Notes under the pieces: generated by a model | Told to the model about the DNA's origin: nothing | Database searches by the model: none | Seen by the model: the letters and a program-made list of their open reading frames with translations, nothing else | Part shown: in pieces, positions 39,220 through 47,443 of the stretch | Layout of the letters: each line of letters opens with the position of its first letter | Numbering within the stretch: the stretch's first letter is position 1 | Made by a program: the position numbers and the translations under genes | Source of the DNA: Anaerosporomusa subterranea | GTDB lineage: Bacteria > Bacillota > Negativicutes > Sporomusales > Acetonemataceae | Reading direction: 5' to 3' | DNA length: 64,000 nt | NCBI RefSeq assembly: GCF_001611555.1 | Contig: NZ_LSGP01000013.1 | Coordinates: forward strand, 248,001-312,000

Positions 39220-39978
39220 TTGTATATTGTAATTACGAATGATGATGGCATTCATTCTCCAGGGATTCGAGCGCTATGGATGGAGCTTTCGTCCATCGCC
39301 GACATTGCGGTTGTTGCACCAGATAGTGAACGCAGTGCTTGCAGTCAATCGATTACTGTTCATCACCCGATTCGAGTGGATGAATACCCTGTTGATCAGG
39401 TTGGGGTAACTGCCTGGAGTGTAAACGGAACTCCAACTGATTGTATCAAGGTAGCACTAGAAGCCCTATTGCCTCGCACCCCAGATATTGTTGTGTCTGG
39501 CATCAACAATGGTCCTAATTTAGGGACAGATGTTTTGTATTCCGGCACAGTCAGTGCCGCAATTGAAGCATCACTGCATGGCTTGCCCGCAGTGGCTGTA
39601 TCGCTGGCTGCACGGCGCCCTGTTGATTTTTCGGTAGCGGCCCGGTATACGCGGCAGTTGGTGGAAAGGGTTATGGCACAAGAATCACTTCCACAGAATA
39701 CATTGTTGAATGTAAACGTGCCACCACTGGCCGCTATGTCGATCAAAGGAGTGGCCATTACGAAATTGGGTAAGGTTAGTTATGAGAACGTATTTGAGAA
39801 ACGACAAGATCCCCGTGGGCGCGTCTACTATTGGATGGCCGGCAACGTGATAGATGCTGGGAACGATCCAGATAGTGATGTCGAAGCTGTCAAAGCGGGT
39901 TATGTATCGGTCACGCCGGTGCATTTCGATTTAACTAACTATGCAATAATGGATATGGTCAAGGGGTGGGACTGGTAG
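39220..39978 (+). CDS. surE: 5'/3'-nucleotidase SurE
   Basis: Metal-dependent nucleoside monophosphate phosphatase used in stationary-phase survival and nucleotide turnover. TNDDGIHSPGIRAL holds the metal-binding Asp pair, and SERSACSQSITVHHP, VNGTPTDCIKVAL, GINNGPNLGTDVLYSGTVSAA are family blocks. 252 aa. TTG start behind GAAGAGGGG. The 135 bases between the GT2 terminator and this gene show no clear promoter. Confidence 0.96.
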   Translation: MYIVITNDDGIHSPGIRALWMELSSIADIAVVAPDSERSACSQSITVHHPIRVDEYPVDQVGVTAWSVNGTPTDCIKVALEALLPRTPDIVVSGINNGPNLGTDVLYSGTVSAAIEASLHGLPAVAVSLAARRPVDFSVAARYTRQLVERVMAQESLPQNTLLNVNVPPLAAMSIKGVAITKLGKVSYENVFEKRQDPRGRVYYWMAGNVIDAGNDPDSDVEAVKAGYVSVTPVHFDLTNYAIMDMVKGWDW

Positions 39979-40050
39979 TTTTTTGCTTGGGTATAATTTA
40001 CAGCTGCGTGCATACATTTATTGTAGAACCTCGAAATAGGGGGTATGTGT

Positions 40051-40470
40051 ATGGCGAAAGCAGCCAAGTATCGTAAAAGCGGCATGCCGCCAAGCCGGAG
40101 CGCGGGAACAGCCATATCTATTATCGTAGGATTTATTGTGAGTGTTTGCATTTCTTTGTTGTTCATCACACTATTATCATTGATGAATGTCATCTCTGAC
40201 ACCTTTTATATTGACAACTATCTACAGTATTTGATGGTTGCAGTGAATATGATTAGTATTTTTATTGGTAGCGTGTATGCAGCGCAACGGGTGCAATCAA
40301 GAGTCCTCTTGACCGGAATGGCTGTAGGATTTCTTTATGTCGTGTTTTCCGTCGGAGTAGGAATGACTATGAGTGGAGAGACGATCTCGTTTTCTCTCTT
40401 AGCAGGCAAATTATTAACCGGCTTAGCTGCGGGTGCGCTGGGCGGCTTGGTTGGGGTAAATCTTTCCTAG
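40051..40470 (+). CDS. TIGR04086-like small membrane protein
   Basis: About 139 aa, four membrane helices, with a short basic N-terminus (AKAAKYRKSGMPPSRSAG) and a Gly-rich last helix (LAGKLLTGLAAGALGGLVGVNLS) as in the TIGR04086 family of Firmicutes. ATG 40051 is preferred over 40045 because GGGGGT lies 6 bases before it. Function unknown. It has a TATAAT at 39992 without a good -35. Confidence 0.7.
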   Translation: MAKAAKYRKSGMPPSRSAGTAISIIVGFIVSVCISLLFITLLSLMNVISDTFYIDNYLQYLMVAVNMISIFIGSVYAAQRVQSRVLLTGMAVGFLYVVFSVGVGMTMSGETISFSLLAGKLLTGLAAGALGGLVGVNLS

Positions 40471-40526
40471 CAGTGTGCGTTTGTGTGAGTCGAGTTGCCT
40501 CACAACAGAGAGAGAAGAGACATGCA

Positions 40527-40556
40527 AGGGAGCGGAATAGCTCCCTCTTTTTTTAT
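40527..40556 (+). terminator. Intrinsic terminator
   Basis: AGGGAGC / GCTCCCT stem with 6-base loop, then CTTTTTTTATTTT. Confidence 0.9.
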
Positions 40557-40660
40557 TTTCTTGCTGATTACGCAATTATTCTCTTAGATAATCCGATATT
40601 TAATCATCTAACATCATATTAACGCAAATACTGCTTTTATGATTAATTATCTTTTTCTAG

Positions 40661-40689
40661 TTGACGATAGGGCTTGTTTATGATATTTT
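40661..40689 (+). promoter_or_regulatory. Promoter of the acetate/succinate transporter gene
   Basis: TTGACG (40661-40666), 17-base spacer, extended -10 TGA-TATTTT (40684-40689), 30 bases before the start. Confidence 0.65.
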
Positions 40690-40718
40690 AATAGTGCATT
40701 TAATATAGGAGGTAGGTC

Positions 40719-41333
40719 ATGAGTACTGGAAATGATCAGAAAGTTCAAATTGTAGTTGCCGATCCGTCTGCGTTAGGTTTGTTTGGTCTTGCAATGGTTT
40801 GTTTTGTCGCATCTTCACAAAAACTCGGTTTAACAACAGGATTATCGTTTGTTGTTCCCTGGGCGATCTTTTTAGGATCAATTGCGCAAATGATGGCTTG
40901 CGTTTATGACTTCAAGCACAATAATCTTTTTGGCGCTACTGTGTTTGGTGGCTATGGCCTGTTTTGGATTAGCATGGCTGCAGTTTGGTTGATTAACATG
41001 GGTGCTTTCGGACCTGAGCTTGCTAAAGCTGTCGATGTTAAGCAACTTGGATTCGCGTTTATCGGTTACCTTATTTTCTCCCTGTTTGGAACTGTCGCTG
41101 CTATGGAAACCAACAAAGTAATCTTCAGCATTATGGCTTTAATCAATGTTTTGTTCATCACGCTCGCTCTGGATTCGTTTAAGATGGGTGGCCACTGGGC
41201 GCATACGATTGCCGCTTATACAGAATTAATTATTTCACTGCTCGGCTTCTACGGATCTGGCGCTACTTTCCTCAATAAGTGGTTCGGCAAGCCGACTTTG
41301 CCGGTAGGTAAACCCTTTGGCATTTTTAAGTAA
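40719..41333 (+). CDS. satP: GPR1/FUN34/YaaH (SatP) acetate/succinate transporter
   Basis: Six-helix channel-like transporter of the AceTr family moving acetate, and often succinate, with protons. The N-terminal family motif is ADPSALGLFGLAMVCF (NPxPLGL type). Further blocks: GSIAQMMACVYDFKHNNLFGATVFGGYGLFWISMA and LGFYGSGATFLNKWFGKPTLPVGKP. 204 aa. ATG behind AGGAGGT. Own promoter and own terminator. Acetate and propionate handling agrees with PduL and Kor downstream. Confidence 0.9.
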   Translation: MSTGNDQKVQIVVADPSALGLFGLAMVCFVASSQKLGLTTGLSFVVPWAIFLGSIAQMMACVYDFKHNNLFGATVFGGYGLFWISMAAVWLINMGAFGPELAKAVDVKQLGFAFIGYLIFSLFGTVAAMETNKVIFSIMALINVLFITLALDSFKMGGHWAHTIAAYTELIISLLGFYGSGATFLNKWFGKPTLPVGKPFGIFK

Positions 41334-41341
41334 TTAATAGC

Positions 41342-41378
41342 AAAGAGTCCTTGCCATTTGTTGGCAAGGACTCTTTTT
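41342..41378. terminator. Strong terminator after satP
   Basis: 15-bp perfect stem (AAAGAGTCCTTGCCA and its complement), loop TTTGT, T-rich end; usable on both strands. Confidence 0.92.
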
Positions 41379-41431
41379 CTATATCAGAGTGCTAGAGAAT
41401 CTACGCATTGATTAATAGGGGTAGAAATAAC

Positions 41432-41460
41432 TTGGCACATTATAGTAAAATATATATATG
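41432..41460 (+). promoter_or_regulatory. Candidate promoter of the mtnP-mtaD operon
   Basis: TTGGCA (41432-41437), 17 bases, TATATG (41455-41460), in an AT-rich stretch 49 bases before the start. No SAM-riboswitch-like structure was seen here. Confidence 0.45.
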
Positions 41461-41508
41461 CATTGACGGATAATCTCCGCGGGCAATAACATAGACAAGG
41501 TGATGAAA

Positions 41509-42300
41509 ATGATAAACATAGCAATTATTGGCGGCACAGGCGTGTATGATCCGCGCATACTGTCGAATATTGGAGAAGAGTCTGTCGATACTCCGTTTGG
41601 CGGTGTAAAGTTTTTGGTCGGTGAATATGCAAATAAAAAAATTGCTTTTATTCCCCGGCATGGTAGTAAACACTCAATTCCGCCGCATCTAATTAATTAT
41701 CGAGCCAATATTTGGGCGATGAAGCATATCGGTGTACGCAACATTCTAGCGACAACGGCCGTTGGTTCCCTTAACCTTGCGATGAAGCCAGGACATTTTG
41801 TGGTTGTTGATCAGTTCCTTGATTTTACCAAAGGCCGGGTCTCAAGCTTTTATGAAGGTGGACAGCGGGGAGTAGTTCATGTAGATGTCACGGACCCTTA
41901 CTGCCCAACTTTGCGCCAAGTTGTCGTGACGGCTGCCGCGGCTGCCGATATTTCAATTCACGCCAGTGGAGTATATGTTTGTACAGAAGGACCGCGCTTT
42001 GAAACACCTGCCGAAATCAGGATGTTTGCGAAGCTGGGCGGTGATCTGGTAGGAATGACAAATGTGCCAGAGGTCGTTCTGGCCAGAGAAGCCGAGATGT
42101 GTTACTCAACGGTATCGATGGTGACCAATTTTGCTGCAGGCATATCCTCGCAGCCCTTGACGCACGGCGAAGTACTTGATACGATGCGAGAAAACAGTGA
42201 AAAAATTAAACGTTTAATTATGAAGACAATAGAGCTAACTGATGTCCAAGATTGCACCTGCCAGCATGCGCTACGCGAATATGGCGGTTTTAAACTATAA
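41509..42300 (+). CDS. mtnP: Methylthioadenosine/methylthioinosine phosphorylase
   Basis: PNP/MTAP-family nucleoside phosphorylase cleaving 5'-methylthio-nucleosides to 5-methylthioribose-1-P and a base. Family blocks: IIGGTGVYDP, PRHGSKHSIPPHLINYRANIWAMK, ATTAVGSL, VCTEGPRFETPAEIRMF, GMTNVPEVVLAREA. Where human MTAP has ATDYD, with the Asp residues that read adenine, this protein has VTNFAAG (Asn ~207). Asn is what 6-oxopurine enzymes use, so methylthioinosine may be the true substrate. ATG 41509 is preferred, 7 bases after AAGGTG. First gene of a five-gene operon with mtaD. Confidence 0.9.
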   Translation: MINIAIIGGTGVYDPRILSNIGEESVDTPFGGVKFLVGEYANKKIAFIPRHGSKHSIPPHLINYRANIWAMKHIGVRNILATTAVGSLNLAMKPGHFVVVDQFLDFTKGRVSSFYEGGQRGVVHVDVTDPYCPTLRQVVVTAAAAADISIHASGVYVCTEGPRFETPAEIRMFAKLGGDLVGMTNVPEVVLAREAEMCYSTVSMVTNFAAGISSQPLTHGEVLDTMRENSEKIKRLIMKTIELTDVQDCTCQHALREYGGFKL

Positions 42301-42320
42301 GATGGAAATGTGGTGCTGAT

Positions 42321-43361
42321 TTGAAATCAATTCAGTGGTCGAATGACTGTTTGTGTTTGCTGAACCAAACAGCGCTTCCTGGAAGCCTGGAGTACATAGA
42401 TTGCCGTGATCATCGGCGCGTCGGTGAAGCCATAAAAAGACTTGAGGTGCGCGGTGCGCCTGCCATTGGTGCAGCGGCAGCGTTTGGTCTGGTGCTGGGA
42501 GCCCGCGAATTGGCGGCAAATGGAGAAAATCTGCGAATGCTGTTGCCACAGGTTGCAGAGGAATTGCTAAACACGCGTCCCACTGCCGTCAACTTGTCAT
42601 GGGCCTTGAAACGGATGATGGCTGTGTTGGATAGTGTATCTTCGGATGCGGATATTGTGGTTGCCTTAGAACAGGAAGCTGTTGCAATCATGGAAGAAGA
42701 TCGCCAAGTGAATGCGGCAATCTCTCGCCATGGTCTTGAACTATTCGAGCAGCCGATTCATGCGATTCTCACTCACTGTAATGCCGGAGCGCTGGCAACT
42801 GTTGAGTACGGAACCGCCTTAGGCGTCATTCGTCAGGCGTGGGCGAATGGCAAAATCGGCCGGGTTTTTGCTGATGAGACCAGACCGTTGCTGCAAGGAG
42901 CTCGTCTGACAGTATGGGAATTGATGCAGGACGGAATTCCAGTTACCTTAATTACTGACAATATGGCTGGTTGGGTGATGAAGAAGCAAATGGTTCAGGC
43001 TGTTATTGTCGGAGCTGACCGAATCGCATTAAATGGTGATGTTGCCAATAAAATTGGCACATATAGCGTTGCGGTTCTTGCACAGAAACACAATATTCCA
43101 TTCTATGTCGCAGCTCCACTGTCAACCTTTGATTTTAGTCTGCAAACAGGTGATAGCATTCCGATTGAGGAGCGCGACTCCTGTGAGGTGGCGGCATTTG
43201 GCGGACAGGTTGTTGCACCTGCCGGAGTCGAAGTCTTTAACCCGGCATTTGATGTTACTCCCCATGAACTGATCACAGCAATCATCACAGAGCATGGCGT
43301 TCTTCGCCCACCGTTCTGTACAGCTATAGCTTCTATTCAAAAAGAGAAAGGTGGTAAATAA
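42321..43361 (+). CDS. mtnA: S-methyl-5-thioribose-1-phosphate isomerase
   Basis: Converts 5-methylthioribose-1-P (and 5-deoxyribose-1-P) to the ribulose-1-P form. eIF2B-like fold. Substrate-phosphate and catalytic motifs: [35 protein letters not shown] (catalytic Cys), [31 protein letters not shown] (catalytic Asp). 346 aa, standard. TTG start with a weak GGTG site. It directly follows mtnP, whose product it uses. Confidence 0.95.
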   Translation: MKSIQWSNDCLCLLNQTALPGSLEYIDCRDHRRVGEAIKRLEVRGAPAIGAAAAFGLVLGARELAANGENLRMLLPQVAEELLNTRPTAVNLSWALKRMMAVLDSVSSDADIVVALEQEAVAIMEEDRQVNAAISRHGLELFEQPIHAILTHCNAGALATVEYGTALGVIRQAWANGKIGRVFADETRPLLQGARLTVWELMQDGIPVTLITDNMAGWVMKKQMVQAVIVGADRIALNGDVANKIGTYSVAVLAQKHNIPFYVAAPLSTFDFSLQTGDSIPIEERDSCEVAAFGGQVVAPAGVEVFNPAFDVTPHELITAIITEHGVLRPPFCTAIASIQKEKGGK

Positions 43362-43362
43362 T

Positions 43363-44604
43363 TTGAAATCGATAATTCGTGATGCGTCACTTGCACCGCA
43401 AGGGCTTGCCAAAATTAACTGGGTTAAAGAACATATGCCGGTACTTAATATTCTCAATACTGAATTGTCTGTATCTAAGCCTCTCGCAGGTATTAACTTG
43501 GTGATCACTATGCACTTAGAGGCCAAGACTGCATACCTCGCCTTGGTCCTGAAGAATGCCGGGGCAAGTGTGGCTGTTACCGGCAGCAATCCGTTATCAA
43601 CGCAAGATGATGTTGCAGCAGCCTTAGCGGAGCAAGGTGTCAACGTCTTTGCTTGGTACAATTCGACACAGGAAGAATATGATGACTTCTTACATAAAGC
43701 TCTTGATTGCAGACCGCAAATTATTGTCGATGATGGCGGTGATCTGGTTGCGCTGCTACATGGTGAGCGTCAGGAGCAAGCAACTGAAATTCTTGGCGGT
43801 TCAGAAGAAACGACTACCGGTGTCCTGCGCTTGCGCGCATTGGCTGGATCAGGGAGAATGCGCTTCCCAATGATTGCTGTCAATGATGCATACTGCAAAT
43901 ACCTCTTTGATAACCGTTATGGCACTGGTCAATCTACCTGGGATGGCATTATGCGGACGACCAATTTGACGGTAGCCGGCAAAACTGTTGTTGTGGCTGG
44001 TTATGGATGGTGCGGTAAGGGCGTTGCTATGCGAGCCAAAGGGTTAGGCGCAAATGTTATTGTTACCGAAATTGATCCGATCAAGGCGGCAGAAGCGGCG
44101 TTTGATGGCTTTGGAGTTATGCCGATGGCTGAGGCGGCAAGAAAAGGTGATTTCTTTGTCACTCTAACTGGCTGCGCTGATGTTATCCGCAGAGAGCATT
44201 TTGCCGTTATGAAGTCTGGTGCTATGCTCGCCAACGCGGGCCACTTTGATGTGGAGATTAATAAACTGCATCTCGCGGAAATGGCAATTTCTAAGCGTAG
44301 TGTCAGAAAGAACATTGAAGAGTATGCCCTTGCCGATGGTAGAAAGCTATATCTGTTAGCTGAAGGTCGGTTGGTCAATTTGGCGGCAGGCGATGGCCAT
44401 CCAACAGAAATCATGGATTTGTCGTTTGCGATGCAAACGCTGGCGATCCTTCATATTTTACGGAACCACCAAGACATGAAGCCCGAGGTTTATACATTAC
44501 CTGCTGAGCTGGACCAACAGGTTGCTGCTTTGAAAATACGGGCAATGGGCATAGCGATTGATGAGTTGAGTGACGAACAAAAACGCTATCTTCAGGGTGA
44601 GTAA
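43363..44604 (+). CDS. ahcY: S-adenosyl/S-inosylhomocysteine hydrolase
   Basis: NAD-dependent hydrolase releasing homocysteine from S-adenosyl- or S-inosylhomocysteine. NAD-binding [46 protein letters not shown]. Short bacterial/archaeal form (~413 aa) lacking the insertion of longer forms. In place of HMTVQTA/HMTVETA, which bind the adenine amino group in animal enzymes, it has HLEAKTA (H51...K55). As I recall, the methanogen S-inosylhomocysteine hydrolase carries the same motif. TTG 43363 lies 10 bases after AAAGGTGG. Confidence 0.92.
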   Translation: MKSIIRDASLAPQGLAKINWVKEHMPVLNILNTELSVSKPLAGINLVITMHLEAKTAYLALVLKNAGASVAVTGSNPLSTQDDVAAALAEQGVNVFAWYNSTQEEYDDFLHKALDCRPQIIVDDGGDLVALLHGERQEQATEILGGSEETTTGVLRLRALAGSGRMRFPMIAVNDAYCKYLFDNRYGTGQSTWDGIMRTTNLTVAGKTVVVAGYGWCGKGVAMRAKGLGANVIVTEIDPIKAAEAAFDGFGVMPMAEAARKGDFFVTLTGCADVIRREHFAVMKSGAMLANAGHFDVEINKLHLAEMAISKRSVRKNIEEYALADGRKLYLLAEGRLVNLAAGDGHPTEIMDLSFAMQTLAILHILRNHQDMKPEVYTLPAELDQQVAALKIRAMGIAIDELSDEQKRYLQGE

Positions 44605-44616
44605 AGGGGCAATGCT

Positions 44617-45279
44617 ATGACCGGCAAGGATATACGGTATTGGCGCGAAAAGATCCTGGAGACAGGAATATACCTACTCGATAAGGGCTTGGTGACTGGG
44701 ACCTGGGGTAATATTAGTGTGCGCATTAGTGAGAATCTATTTGCGATAACACCGTCAGGTCGTAACTACCGAACTATACAGCCAGACGATATTGTCATTG
44801 TGAATGCAAGCGGAGAAACTGTCGAGGGGCACCTCTCCCCATCGTCAGAATTGCCACTACATCTGGCAGTTTATGCGGCAAGGCCCGATATCGGCGGTAT
44901 CGTGCATACTCATAGTGTGTTTGCCAGTGCGTGCGCAGTTTCACGTCGGGCAATACCACCAATAATCGAAGACCTAGTGCAGCTGGCAGGCGGGGAAATC
45001 TCTGTTGCACCATATGCGTTGCCGGGCACACAACAATTGGCCGACAATGCTGTCCACGCTCTAGCTAGCAAATTTGCTGTACTGCTCGCTAACCATGGCG
45101 TGGTGGCCTGTGGCAAAACTCTTAACGAGGCAATGACAGCCGCGGAATTAGTGGAGAAGGCAGCGCAGATCTTCAGTTGGGCGCAATTGCTAGGAGGAGC
45201 TGTCCCCCTCAGTGAAGAAGATGTAGCAGGAATGCACAGTTTCTATCTAGAACACTATAGGCAACGGCAAGGAGGTTAA
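44617..45279 (+). CDS. Class II aldolase (Ald2/FucA-type)
   Basis: Zn-dependent aldolase of the FucA/AraD/MtnB fold. Zn ligands are visible in VHTHS and LANHGVV; a catalytic-type Glu is in PSSELPLH; the phosphate loop is TWGNISVR and TPSGRNY. 220 aa. It sits right after the methylthioribose-P isomerase pathway genes. The likely reaction is therefore cleavage of 5-(methylthio)ribulose-1-P or 5-deoxyribulose-1-P to DHAP and an aldehyde, as Ald2 does in DHAP shunts. MtnB-type dehydratase activity is the alternative, but no mtnX/C/D gene is present nearby. Confidence 0.82.
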   Translation: MTGKDIRYWREKILETGIYLLDKGLVTGTWGNISVRISENLFAITPSGRNYRTIQPDDIVIVNASGETVEGHLSPSSELPLHLAVYAARPDIGGIVHTHSVFASACAVSRRAIPPIIEDLVQLAGGEISVAPYALPGTQQLADNAVHALASKFAVLLANHGVVACGKTLNEAMTAAELVEKAAQIFSWAQLLGGAVPLSEEDVAGMHSFYLEHYRQRQGG

Positions 45280-45282
45280 CCC

Positions 45283-46560
45283 ATGGGAAATTTGTTACTG
45301 AAGAATGGTGAAGTCCTGTTGCCGAATGGCTCGGTTCAGCAGCTAGACATCGTTATTGAGAATAATGTAATTATGGCGCTCGGTCATGCACCGCTCAATT
45401 GGCAAGGTGAAGTGATTGACTGTACAGGAAAGCTAGCGATTCCGGGTTTTATTAATACCCACACCCATGCAGCCATGACGCTTTTTCGCAGCTATGCGGA
45501 TGATATGCTACTAATGGATTGGCTAAAGAAAAAAATTTGGCCGGCTGAAGCTAAGCTGACAGGCGAGGATGTGTACTGGGGCTCATTATTGGCAATCGCC
45601 GAGATGCTGAAATCTGGAACAACTGCCTTTGCCGATATGTATTTCTTTATGGATGATGTTGCCCGCGCTGTAGCTGAAACCGGCATTCGCGCTTCTCTGG
45701 CCAGAGGTATGGCTGGCGTCGCGCCTACCGGGGAACAGGCACTTTTAGAGAGTGAAAGCTTTTACACTCAATTTAATGGCGCAGCCGATGGTAGAATCAG
45801 CGTGATGTTAGGACCGCACGCGCCGTATACCTGTCCGCCCGCCTATTTACGAAAAGTGGTTGCTATGTCAGAGAAGTTAGGCGCCGAAGTCCATATTCAC
45901 CTTTCTGAGACTGCTGGTGAAGTGGAAGATTGTCTAAAGGAGCACGGCAAAACCCCGATTGCTCTTATGGAAGAGGTCGGCCTGCTTCAAAGAGGAGTCC
46001 TTGCGGCTCATTGTGTTCATGTAACGCCGGACGATATCCAGCTAATGGCTGCACGCAAGGTCCGGGTTGCGCACAATCCAGGCAGCAACATGAAATTGGC
46101 CAGCGGCATCGCACCGGTCGAAGATATGCTCAAGGCCGGATTATGTGTTGGTTTAGGTACTGACGGCGCGTCAAGTAACAATAACCTTGATATGATGGAA
46201 GAATTGCGGCTGGCTGCGTTATTGCAAAAGGTTAACCGCTATGATCCGTTGGTTATTCCTGCTGGAACTGCGATAGCCATGGCTACAGAGAATGGAGCCC
46301 GCTGTCTGGGATTTGAGAAAACTGGAAAAATTGAAGCTGGCTATCGCGCTGACATTACATTAATTAATATGAACGAGCCACACTGGTATCCTCGTCATGA
46401 TTGTAGTTCACTGTTGGTTTATGCGGCGCAAGGCCGGGATGTAGATACGGTGTTGGTTGATGGTCGCATATTGATGAAAAATCGTCAGTTAACCACCATT
46501 GACGAAGAACGGTTGGCCCATGAAGTGCAAAAACGCGCTATGCGATTGGTCAAACAGTAG
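45283..46560 (+). CDS. mtaD: 5-methylthioadenosine/S-adenosylhomocysteine deaminase
   Basis: Amidohydrolase of the MtaD/DadD/SsnA type that deaminates MTA, SAH and often 5'-deoxyadenosine to the inosine forms. Metal site NTHTHAAMTLFRSYADD, VHIHLSETAGEVED, AAHCVHV, and LGTDGASSNNNLDMMEEL with the catalytic Asp. 425 aa, typical. ATG start four bases after the aldolase stop, behind AAGGAGG. Its products would be the substrates for the first and third genes of this operon. Confidence 0.93.
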   Translation: MGNLLLKNGEVLLPNGSVQQLDIVIENNVIMALGHAPLNWQGEVIDCTGKLAIPGFINTHTHAAMTLFRSYADDMLLMDWLKKKIWPAEAKLTGEDVYWGSLLAIAEMLKSGTTAFADMYFFMDDVARAVAETGIRASLARGMAGVAPTGEQALLESESFYTQFNGAADGRISVMLGPHAPYTCPPAYLRKVVAMSEKLGAEVHIHLSETAGEVEDCLKEHGKTPIALMEEVGLLQRGVLAAHCVHVTPDDIQLMAARKVRVAHNPGSNMKLASGIAPVEDMLKAGLCVGLGTDGASSNNNLDMMEELRLAALLQKVNRYDPLVIPAGTAIAMATENGARCLGFEKTGKIEAGYRADITLINMNEPHWYPRHDCSSLLVYAAQGRDVDTVLVDGRILMKNRQLTTIDEERLAHEVQKRAMRLVKQ

Positions 46561-46609
46561 CGGTTATATATTTGCAAGTTAAATATAGTAGCAGTTTGGG
46601 GGAATAAAT

Positions 46610-47443
46610 TTGTACGTCATTGAAAAAACAGAAGAATTATCGCAAGGAGTTAAAAGCTTTATTGTAAAAGCTCCACGCATAGCTAAAAAATGTCAACCTG
46701 GACAATTTATTATTCTTCGCACTGATGAAGATGGTGAACGGATTCCATTAACGATCGCCGATTTTAATCGCGAGACTGGCACCATTACACTAATCTTTCA
46801 GGAGGTTGGCTGTTCAACCCGTCAGCTTGGCAGACTTCAGGCAGGGCAAGCAATTCTTGATGTTGCCGGTCCACTTGGCAATGCCAGCCATATCGATAAA
46901 TTCGGCACAGTCGTTTGCATTGGCGGCGGTATCGGAGTCGCTCCCGTTTATCCCATCGCCCGGGCTTACCGGGAGGCGGGAAATAAGGTGGTATCCATCA
47001 TCGGTGCCAGAAATGAAAGCTTGTTAATTCTCGAAAAAGAAATGGCGGCAGTGAGTGATATTCTGCACGTAACAACTGATGACGGCTCAAAAGGACACAA
47101 AGGAATGGTTATCGATCCGCTAAAGTCCATGATTGCGGCAGGTGAGAAAATCGACTTAGTCATAGCTATTGGTCCTGTCGTTATGATGCGTGGTGTGGCA
47201 GAAGTTACTCGCCCTTATGGGATCAAGACCATTGTTAGCCTTAACCCGATCATGGTTGATGGTACTGGCATGTGTGGCGGTTGTCGGGTCAGTGTTGGTA
47301 ATACCAATAAATTTGCATGTGTTGATGGTCCGGAGTTTGATGCTCATCAAGTTGACTTTACCGGACTAATGGCTAGACAAAGAATGTACCTTGAACACGA
47401 AAAAGAGGAACGCAAATGCGGAGGTGAATGCTCATGTCACTAA
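46610..47443 (+). CDS. nfnA: NADH-dependent reduced ferredoxin:NADP oxidoreductase subunit A
   Basis: Small subunit of the flavin-based electron-bifurcating NfnAB (also called sulfide dehydrogenase/GltA-associated subunit). FAD/NAD domain: PGQFIILR, PLTIADF, GGGIGVAPVYPIARAY. [2Fe-2S] motif MCGGCRVSV...CVDGPEFD near the C-terminus. 277 aa. TTG start behind GGGGG. Overlaps nfnB by ten bases. The complex balances NADH, NADPH and ferredoxin in anaerobes. Confidence 0.93.
   Translation: MYVIEKTEELSQGVKSFIVKAPRIAKKCQPGQFIILRTDEDGERIPLTIADFNRETGTITLIFQEVGCSTRQLGRLQAGQAILDVAGPLGNASHIDKFGTVVCIGGGIGVAPVYPIARAYREAGNKVVSIIGARNESLLILEKEMAAVSDILHVTTDDGSKGHKGMVIDPLKSMIAAGEKIDLVIAIGPVVMMRGVAEVTRPYGIKTIVSLNPIMVDGTGMCGGCRVSVGNTNKFACVDGPEFDAHQVDFTGLMARQRMYLEHEKEERKCGGECSCH

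Noticed and set aside
41380-41508. SAM or purine riboswitch before the mtnP operon
   Set aside because: The leader is short after the candidate promoter and shows none of the conserved riboswitch stems or core bases I would recognise.
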